This document shows positions 56,141 through 62,225 of a DNA stretch of 64,000 bases, piece after piece; position 1 is the stretch's first letter, and each line of letters opens with the position of its first letter. The DNA lies in NCBI RefSeq assembly GCF_009758205.1, contig NZ_WRXN01000011.1, positions 1-64,000 of the forward strand. Direction: 5' to 3'. The notes under the pieces are model-generated. The model was not told the origin of the DNA and made no database searches. It saw only the letters and a program-made list of their open reading frames with translations. The translations under genes were made by a program, and so were the position numbers. The stretch is from Chitinophaga tropicalis. GTDB taxonomy: Bacteria; Bacteroidota; Bacteroidia; Chitinophagales; Chitinophagaceae.

Positions 56141-56524
56141 ATGAAACAGATAACCAACACATTTAAGGCTTTTTCATTGTCTTTTTTATTGGCGGGCGCA
56201 CTGATACTTGCCGGTATCAGCGTTAAAGCCAACGATAACCTCTTAAACGACAATAACAAAGACAAGATAAAGAAGAGCGAGAATAAATTGTCGCTGACAT
56301 CTATGCCCAAGGCAAACCTGAGCCTCGACGCAGGCTTCCGTTTCAATGGTGCTATGAGCTCAGCATTTAAACTGTCTGACAATAACGCATGGAACTTTAA
56401 ATCCGTTATGACCATTAAAAAAGGTAACGTAACGTACGTACTTCCTTATGCAGCTCAGATACAGCCCCCTGCAAACATGAATTTCCATCATTTGCAGATC
56501 GTCCTGCCACTCAGGAAGAACTGA
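56141..56524 (+). CDS. unrecognised small exported protein
   Basis: The 127-aa product has a signal peptide (FKAFSLSFLLAGALILAGISVKA, cleavage near residue 30), then an Asn/Lys-rich stretch (NDNLLNDNNKDKIKKSENK) and a beta-rich C-terminal half with GFRFNGAMSSAFKL and VTYVLPYAAQIQPPANMNFHHLQIVLPLRKN. I recognise no family. It could be a periplasmic or outer-membrane-associated small protein. I use ATG 56141, since the ATG at 56099 lies upstream of the promoter element. It is a single gene with its own terminator. Confidence 0.65.
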   Translation: MKQITNTFKAFSLSFLLAGALILAGISVKANDNLLNDNNKDKIKKSENKLSLTSMPKANLSLDAGFRFNGAMSSAFKLSDNNAWNFKSVMTIKKGNVTYVLPYAAQIQPPANMNFHHLQIVLPLRKN

Positions 56525-56559
56525 TAATTTGTTCCACACTGCACTTTAAGATAAAAAGC

Positions 56560-56600
56560 AAAGGTCTGGTTCTGCTACGCAGCGCCAGACCTTTTTCTTT
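56560..56600 (+). terminator. terminator of the small exported protein gene
   Basis: A 10-bp stem (aaaggtctgg / ccagaccttt, 56560-56594) with a 15-nt loop runs into TTTTTCTTT. Confidence 0.85.
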
Positions 56601-56620
56601 AACATCTTTCGTCTCCCCCA

Positions 56621-57271
56621 TCAGCTTCCCATCTTCGTCAGCTCCTCCTTGCTGATCTCTTTATATCCTGATTTAGGTACATCAAAATAAGATCCCGGTA
56701 TTGGATAGAGATCTACTTTAGTAGCCACCATTTGCATTTTAGTACCGTTTTTATTGATGATCTCAAATTGTAAGGGTATGCCCTTCAGATTGACGAAACG
56801 GCGGTTATATTGCCTGTTTTCCGGTACCAGGTCCGGAGTATAATATACTTCGAAGGTTTTACCATCTGCCGTTTTCCCGATAGATTGTTTACAGTTATAT
56901 CCGGCTATCTGTTTGGTGGCAGTGCCGTCTTTAAACTGCACGGTAGCATATTCCTTCAGGTCTTTGGCATATTCTTCCTTATTGGCGCGGATAAGGTATT
57001 TATCCCCGTTGTTATCGATCAGCGTTACCACGGTTTCTGTCTTACTGTTAATAAGATAGCTGTAGTGTACCACTTTAAAATCGATATCTACACGGCTGAG
57101 ATGCCCTTTCATGTATTGGGTAAGGCTGCCTCCCTCAAAAGCAGGATCTCCACCCTGCTGCGCCGGCGTTTCGATCTTGTAAACGATCCTGGCATCAGAT
57201 ACCAGTCGCTGTGCTTTCAGTCCGCCCATAATAAGGCAGTATGACAGCAACGTAAGAATTACTTTTTGCAT
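56621..57271 (-). CDS. exported DUF4412/GLPGLI-like protein
   Basis: The 216-aa protein has a signal peptide (ILTLLSYCLIMGGLKAQ) and a beta-rich body with the order typical of DUF4412 and GLPGLI proteins: a strand pair SDARIVYKIET, GSLTQYMKGHLSRVDID, VTLIDNNGDKYLI, then IAGYNCKQSIGKTADGKTFEVYYTPDL, and LKGIPLQFEI. These are thought to be barrel- or lipocalin-like surface or periplasmic proteins with no known activity. I start at ATG 57271 to give a proper signal peptide. Confidence 0.65.
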   Translation of the reverse strand: MQKVILTLLSYCLIMGGLKAQRLVSDARIVYKIETPAQQGGDPAFEGGSLTQYMKGHLSRVDIDFKVVHYSYLINSKTETVVTLIDNNGDKYLIRANKEEYAKDLKEYATVQFKDGTATKQIAGYNCKQSIGKTADGKTFEVYYTPDLVPENRQYNRRFVNLKGIPLQFEIINKNGTKMQMVATKVDLYPIPGSYFDVPKSGYKEISKEELTKMGS

Positions 57272-57369
57272 GACAGTTTGTATTAGGTTGTCCACCTGCA
57301 TAAATCTTCCATCGGTCAGGGCTTCATCATGCGTGGTGCTATATAGGTTATTGAAAAAATCATACCGGA

Positions 57370-58149
57370 TTACCAGCTCATCTTTTCCCTTGCCAGGAAA
57401 GCTTTTATACCTCTCTGACAGTCAATATGTTCACGGGTATCGGCATTCATCTGAGCCGCCTGTTCCAATGCCTCTTCCAGTGGCTGGTCAAGGATACCGG
57501 CTATCAGTTTCTTCGTTACTTTAAGAGAATTGGCAGAGGCGCCATTGCAAAGATCATCCGCAATTCCGGCTACATATGCCGCTATTTCAGCTGCAGGCAC
57601 TACCTGGTTCAGTAATCCATATTCTTCTGCTTTTGCGGCTGGGATCAGCCTACCCGTAAGCAGCAGGTCCTTCGCACGGCCCTCTCCTATCTTTCTGACC
57701 AGGAAAACAGATACCAGCGCAGGAATAAAACCGATCTTCACTTCTGTATATCCCAGCTTTGCTTCCGGTACTGCATAGCTCAGGTCACACAGGGTTACCA
57801 GTCCGCAGCCACCGGCAATAGCATGGCCCTCTACCTGTGCTATCACCACTTTTTCATGATAGTAGATCTGCTGCATCAACCGCATTAATTCACGGGAATC
57901 TGCCAGGTTCTCTGCTCTTGTATTTTTCTGAAGCTGTTGCAGGTATTCAAGGTCAGCCCCGGCGCAGAAAGCTTCTCCGGAACCTTTTAAAACAATGACT
58001 TTTACGGCAGTATCTTCTTCAGCCTGTTTGAAAGCAGTCTGCAATTCTGCCACCATAGCGCCATTCAGAGCGTTACGTTTTTCAGGACGGTGCAGGGTGA
58101 TTGTTGCAACACGCGCCTTTATATCATATAGGATATGTTCAAAACTCAT
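57370..58149 (-). CDS. enoyl-CoA hydratase/isomerase family protein
   Basis: The 259-aa crotonase-fold protein has ITLHRPEKRNALNGAMVAEL, the first oxyanion-hole segment GSGEAFCAGADLEYLQ (about residues 57-72) and the second IAGGCGLVTLCDLSYAVPEAKLGYTEVKIGFIPALVS (about 112-150). A Glu is present in YTEVKIG; the second catalytic Glu of true hydratases is not clearly in place (the later segment reads GFIPALVSVFL), so it may be an isomerase, hydratase or methylglutaconyl-CoA hydratase-like enzyme. It is a single gene; the start is the ATG at 58149. Confidence 0.85.
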   Translation of the reverse strand: MSFEHILYDIKARVATITLHRPEKRNALNGAMVAELQTAFKQAEEDTAVKVIVLKGSGEAFCAGADLEYLQQLQKNTRAENLADSRELMRLMQQIYYHEKVVIAQVEGHAIAGGCGLVTLCDLSYAVPEAKLGYTEVKIGFIPALVSVFLVRKIGEGRAKDLLLTGRLIPAAKAEEYGLLNQVVPAAEIAAYVAGIADDLCNGASANSLKVTKKLIAGILDQPLEEALEQAAQMNADTREHIDCQRGIKAFLAREKMSW

Positions 58150-58224
58150 AAATAGAAACAGGCGATTTCAGATCGAGAAATGAATATACCAAGAACTTGT
58201 TAATTTCCTCAAAATGGATTTCTC

Positions 58225-58262
58225 AAAAAAAATGGTTTCGCTTTGGCGAAACCATTTTTTTT
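58225..58262 (-). terminator. terminator of the phosphatase gene
   Basis: An 11-bp stem (aatggtttcgc / gcgaaaccatt, 58231-58256) with a 4-nt loop is flanked by A and T runs and can act on both strands. The core ggtttcgc / gcgaaacc recurs in the terminator at 61390-61429. Confidence 0.88.
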
Positions 58263-58300
58263 AGAGCCATTTAAGACAAAAGCCCCGTTATCAGCAATCT

Positions 58301-59992
58301 CTATTTTGTAACTTCCTGGATCGGATGCCCCACATTACCACTTGGCATCTGGATATGTAACAAAGCGGCAATAGTAGGCGCAATATCAGTCATACCCATA
58401 GTCCTGTTACTTTTCCCCGCATGCACGCCCCATCCCATCCATACCAGTGGAATATGCGCATCATAAGGATACCATACCCCATGTGTGGTACCCGTCTTTC
58501 CACCTTCAATATATCCCGGCATTAACACCAGCTGTATATCACCGCTGCGTTTTGCGTTAAAACCGTTGGTCATCATACTACGCATGGGCTCAGGCAATGT
58601 GGTGGAAAGCAATTGTTTCAACGGGAAAGCATTGCTCACTGCAGGATCTTTCAGAACAGTAGTAATGATCAGATCATTTATCTCATGCTCCTGTTTGCCT
58701 GCTTTGGCAATGGCGTCATGATCAAGGTATAACTGGTAATTATCCTGCGCCAGTATCACTTTTTCAATACCTGTTTTTTCTTTTACCAGCTGGTTGATCT
58801 CAGCCACTACCTTGCTGTCATTCCACACGCCGCCAGGCAGCTTATTCTCCTGCATAAACCCGGGCACATGAGCCACCCCATGATCGGCAGTGATGAAGAA
58901 CAGGTATTGTCCTTTACCTACTTCTTTATCCAGGTATTTGAAGAAATCTGCCAGATCTTTATCCAGGCGCAGGTAAGTATCTTCTATTTCAATGGAATTA
59001 GGCCCAAACTGATGTCCCACATAATCCGTGGAAGAAAGACTGATAGTCAGCATGTCAGTAACCCCTCCTTTGCCCAGTTGATACGCTTCCAGTGCTTTTT
59101 TAGCAAATTCCAGCGTCATCGTATTTCCAAAAGGAGTAGAAGAAATGGATTTAAAAGGAGTACCCTTTTCTCCTCCCAGCTCATGCGGGAAAACAGGCGC
59201 CTGCTCTCCTTTAAATGCCCCTTCATAAGGTTTGCTGTCCTCCGTGCTCAACTCGTAAGTTTTGAGCGGATACATAGTGGTCCATGGCTGGCTCAGGTAT
59301 CTTGCCGGCCATTTCATACTGTTAAAGTCAGTTGCCCAGTCAGGCAGACTGCTCATATAATAGCTGCTGGTTACCCAGTTGCCGGTAGTACCGTCATACC
59401 AGTAAGCTGCATTGGCGCTGTGACCGGCGGGCAGGATAGCTCCCCTGTCCTTAATAGCCACACCTACTACTTTACTTTTGAAATTAGAAGCCAGACGCAG
59501 CTCATCCCCGATGGTTGTTACACGCATGTTCCGCGGACTCATTTTCCCTGCATCTGACGTACTGCCCACAGTTGTAACTGAGGTATCTTCTGCACAATAC
59601 ACTTCCCTGCCCAGCTCACGGCTGTACCAGCCGTTACCTACAATGCCATGTACAGCAGGTACCGAGCCCGTGTATATACAGGTATGACCACATGCCGTAA
59701 TGGTTGGAGTATAATTAATTAACGTATTTTCGCATGAGAATCCTTCCCTTAATAACCGTTTGAAGCCACCATCACCATACCGGTTAGTATAGCGGTAAAG
59801 GTAGTCCCATCGCATCTGATCCACCACGATGCCCACCACCAGCCTGGGACGGTTTAATGTTTTGGGTAAAGCCGGCCTGCTCCACGCAGTTACTTGTCCT
59901 GGTTTAGGCGACGTTGCCTTCTGGCCATTTCCTGATTCTGCTACCGTTAAACCTAAGGTAATCAATACAATAGGTAGTAATTTCCAATTCAT
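58301..59992 (-). CDS. PafA-like alkaline phosphatase
   Basis: The 563-aa exported protein belongs to the PafA group of the alkaline phosphatase superfamily. A signal peptide (LLPIVLITLGLTVAES) is followed by RLVVGIVVDQMRWDYL (metal Asp), the Thr nucleophile segment NYTPTITACGHTCIYTGSVP, the Lys-x-Arg phosphate-binding pair in AIKDRGAILPAGH, STDYVGHQFGPNS and TADHGVAHVPGF (metal ligands). PafA releases phosphate from monoesters in the periplasm or outside and in some Bacteroidota is made without phosphate limitation. I start at ATG 59992. It is divergent from the oxoamine synthase gene with a 117-bp shared promoter region. Confidence 0.9.
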   Translation of the reverse strand: MNWKLLPIVLITLGLTVAESGNGQKATSPKPGQVTAWSRPALPKTLNRPRLVVGIVVDQMRWDYLYRYTNRYGDGGFKRLLREGFSCENTLINYTPTITACGHTCIYTGSVPAVHGIVGNGWYSRELGREVYCAEDTSVTTVGSTSDAGKMSPRNMRVTTIGDELRLASNFKSKVVGVAIKDRGAILPAGHSANAAYWYDGTTGNWVTSSYYMSSLPDWATDFNSMKWPARYLSQPWTTMYPLKTYELSTEDSKPYEGAFKGEQAPVFPHELGGEKGTPFKSISSTPFGNTMTLEFAKKALEAYQLGKGGVTDMLTISLSSTDYVGHQFGPNSIEIEDTYLRLDKDLADFFKYLDKEVGKGQYLFFITADHGVAHVPGFMQENKLPGGVWNDSKVVAEINQLVKEKTGIEKVILAQDNYQLYLDHDAIAKAGKQEHEINDLIITTVLKDPAVSNAFPLKQLLSTTLPEPMRSMMTNGFNAKRSGDIQLVLMPGYIEGGKTGTTHGVWYPYDAHIPLVWMGWGVHAGKSNRTMGMTDIAPTIAALLHIQMPSGNVGHPIQEVTK

Positions 59993-60025
59993 AGTACTAA
60001 AACACATATTTATTATTCACATTTT

Positions 60026-60070
60026 CAAAGGTAATCCAAGTTTACAAAAACTAATATTTTAATACCTTTG
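60026..60070. promoter_or_regulatory. divergent promoters, phosphatase / oxoamine synthase
   Basis: The plus strand has TTTA (60041-60044), 18 nt, TACCTTTG (60063-60070), with expected start near 60076. The minus strand has TACCTTTG at 60026-60033 with expected start near 60020 and no clear -33 box. Both -7 boxes have the same sequence and lie 29 nt apart. Confidence 0.65.
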
Positions 60071-60109
60071 TGCCGGTTTTTTAAGAACACTATTAATTAT
60101 TATTTAACA

Positions 60110-61351
60110 ATGGATATATTCGAGAAACTGCTCAAGCACATGGGCCCTATCGGCGAACACTCTAACAGAGCCCATGGTTATTTTGCCTTCCCCAAGCTGG
60201 AAGGTGAAATAGGTCCCCGTATGAAATTCAGGGGAAATGAAAAGATCGTTTGGAGCCTGAACAACTACCTGGGTCTCGCCAATCACCCTGAGGTACGTGC
60301 TACAGACGCCAAAGCAGCAGCGGAATACGGCCTTGCAACACCAATGGGCGCCCGTATGATGAGTGGTAACACCAATTACCATGAGAAGCTGGAAAAAGAA
60401 TTATCCGATTACATGGGTAAAGAAGATACTACACTTCTGAACTATGGTTACCAGGGCATCATGAGTGCTATTGACGCAATCTGTAACCGTCGCGATGTGA
60501 TCGTGTATGACGCGGAATGCCACGCAAGTATTATTGATGGCCTCCGTCTGCACCAGGGACACCGTTATGTGTTCAAACACAATGACATTGCAGACCTGGA
60601 AAAACAGCTGAAACGTGCTGAAGAAATGATCAAAACTACCGGTGGCGGTATACTGGTTGTAACAGAAGGCGTATTCGGTATGGCCGGCGATCAGGGTAAA
60701 CTGAAAGAAATTGCCGCACTGAAAGATAAATACGAGTTCCGCTTCCTGGTAGACGATGCGCACGGTTTCGGTACAATGGGTAAAACCGGTGCCGGTACCG
60801 GTGAAGAACAGGGCGTTCAGGACAAGATAGATCTGCTGTTCAACACTTTCGCAAAATCCGGTGCTTCCATCGGCGCTTTCATGAGCGGTGAAAAAGCGAT
60901 CATCAACTACCTGCGTTATAACATGCGCTCCCAGATCTTCGCAAAATCAGTTCCTTTACCACTGGTAATTGGCCATCTGAAACGCGTTGAGCTGATGCGC
61001 AAGCATCCTGAAATGAAAGCTAAACTGTGGTCTAATGTGAATAAACTGCAACAGGGATTGCGTGATCGTGGTTTTGATATCGGTAAAACCAATTCCCCGG
61101 TTACTCCTATCTACCTGAAAGGCGATATTCCGGAAGCAACTGCAATGTGCCTGGACCTGCGTGAGAACTATAACATCTTCTGTTCAATCGTAGTATATCC
61201 TGTTATTCCAAAAGGACAGATCATCTACCGCCTGATCCCCACAGCGGCTCATACTGATGAAGATATTGAGCTGACATTGAAAGCTTTCACTGAAACCAAA
61301 GAAAAGCTGGATCAGAAAGAATATAAAGTGGCTGAGATACCAATGGTATAA
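60110..61351 (+). CDS. alpha-oxoamine synthase family, PLP-dependent acyltransferase
   Basis: The 413-aa protein belongs to the family of 2-amino-3-ketobutyrate CoA ligase, 8-amino-7-oxononanoate synthase and serine palmitoyltransferase. It shows WSLNNYLGLANHPEVR, GARMMSGNTNYHEKLEKEL, YDAECHASIIDGLRLHQG (PLP-stacking His), VTEGVFGMAGDQGKL, LVDDAHGFGTMGKTG (PLP Asp/His) and the Schiff-base Lys in NTFAKSGASIGAF (about residue 249). The substrate cannot be fixed: glycine/acetyl-CoA, serine/acyl-CoA (sphingolipids) or cysteate (sulfonolipids) are all possible in Bacteroidota. I start at ATG 60110 (MDIFEKLLKHM). Single gene with a strong terminator. Confidence 0.88.
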   Translation: MDIFEKLLKHMGPIGEHSNRAHGYFAFPKLEGEIGPRMKFRGNEKIVWSLNNYLGLANHPEVRATDAKAAAEYGLATPMGARMMSGNTNYHEKLEKELSDYMGKEDTTLLNYGYQGIMSAIDAICNRRDVIVYDAECHASIIDGLRLHQGHRYVFKHNDIADLEKQLKRAEEMIKTTGGGILVVTEGVFGMAGDQGKLKEIAALKDKYEFRFLVDDAHGFGTMGKTGAGTGEEQGVQDKIDLLFNTFAKSGASIGAFMSGEKAIINYLRYNMRSQIFAKSVPLPLVIGHLKRVELMRKHPEMKAKLWSNVNKLQQGLRDRGFDIGKTNSPVTPIYLKGDIPEATAMCLDLRENYNIFCSIVVYPVIPKGQIIYRLIPTAAHTDEDIELTLKAFTETKEKLDQKEYKVAEIPMV

Positions 61352-61389
61352 CAGCGAAGATGGCAGACGCAGGCCAGATTCTCCACACT

Positions 61390-61437
61390 CAAAAGAAAGG
61401 GTTTCGCCAAGGCGAAACCCTTTCTTTTGAACAGTTT
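61390..61437 (+). terminator. terminator of the oxoamine synthase gene
   Basis: A 19-bp perfect stem (61390-61408 / 61411-61429) with a 2-nt apex is followed by a short T tract (agtttttc). The core ggtttcgcc / ggcgaaacc is shared with the terminator at 58231-58256. Confidence 0.9.
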
Positions 61438-61501
61438 TTCCCAATTGATTATCAAAAAGAAATCTAACTACACTACCCGGTTAGCACCTTATAAAAACCA
61501 G

Positions 61502-61539
61502 AAGGCCCGGACTATAACAGTCCGGGCCTTAATTTTTTT
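61502..61539 (+). terminator. second terminator downstream of the oxoamine synthase gene
   Basis: A 12-bp GC-rich stem (aaggcccggact / agtccgggcctt) with a 5-nt loop is followed by TTAATTTTTTT. It repeats termination on the plus strand about 70 nt after the previous one, with no gene between. Confidence 0.88.
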
Positions 61540-62157
61540 GTTGGCTTTCTTACATCTCTCGTCTGACCACATTTAAAGCCCCTTTTGGCATTTCATAGGA
61601 TCGGGTGCATTTCATAGGTTCACAAGCTTTCTTTCTTCATCGTTTTCTCTTCACAAAGCCTGTCAGGCGTTCATAGGATCATTCATTTCACAGGTTGGCG
61701 GCTCTTTCTTCTTCAATTCCTTCTCTCACACAAGCCTGCCGGATCATAGGACATTTTCTTCCACAGGTATAGGCATCACAGGCATAGGATTCAATAGTAA
61801 GCCCCTCTGCTACGAGGGGCTTCACAACAAATCGTTCTTTCTCACTAGGTGTAAATTCACTTAGCTTTCATTAGGACATGGTAGAACAATCGGTTTTCAT
61901 AGAATGCGGAATCTTCCGATTCCAGGGATAATTTATTGTAAGGTCTTCTCTTGCTTTCAGACCTGCTTGTTTGCATTTCTCTTTGTCAAAAGTACTTTAC
62001 AGACGCATGAATAAATTCACACGAAGATGGGATTTTGTTAATGAGTTGTTAAAACAATTAACAAATACAATAAAAGCCCGGGAGAAGGCAAATCAGCCGT
62101 GGTGGCCAATTCACACATATGCCAAATAGTATAAGTGTATGATGAACAAGTATAAAA
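61540..62157. other. gene-free stretch before purL
   Basis: I see no gene. The stretch holds the degenerate tandem repeat (61588-61793), a GC-rich hairpin without T run (aagcccctc / gaggggctt, 61799-61822), a small hairpin (ggaatc / gattcc near 61910-61926) and, on the minus strand, a TACTTTTG box (about 61991-61998) that could be a promoter -7 element with a poor -33 box. An untranslated RNA read leftward from there is possible. Confidence 0.5.
61588..61793 (-). repeat. degenerate tandem repeat, about 75-bp unit, 2.5-3 copies
   Basis: Two adjacent units (61588-61660 and 61666-61736) align well on the minus strand: each begins ggctt-gtg, continues with gagaa and tgaagaa(g)aaag, then aacct(a/g)tgaaatg and gatcctatgaa. 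A third, more decayed unit (61738-61793) keeps cctatg and cctgtgg. No reading frame runs through them. The most conserved short motif is cctatgaaatg. Confidence 0.75.
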
Positions 62158-62212
62158 TGCAAAAAGGTGAGGCATAACACCCATGTGGGATATGCCTCAC
62201 CTTTGCATTTAA
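62158..62212 (-). terminator. purL terminator
   Basis: A long stem (aggtgaggcat / atgcctcacct, extended on both sides by tgcaaa / tttgca pairing) lies just after the purL stop; the minus strand continues with a T-rich tract. Confidence 0.82.
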
Positions 62213-62225
62213 AACTATATAGTTT

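Noticed and set aside
61588..61793. CRISPR array
   Set aside because: The repeat units are long, imperfect and directly adjacent; there are no regular unique spacers and no cas genes.
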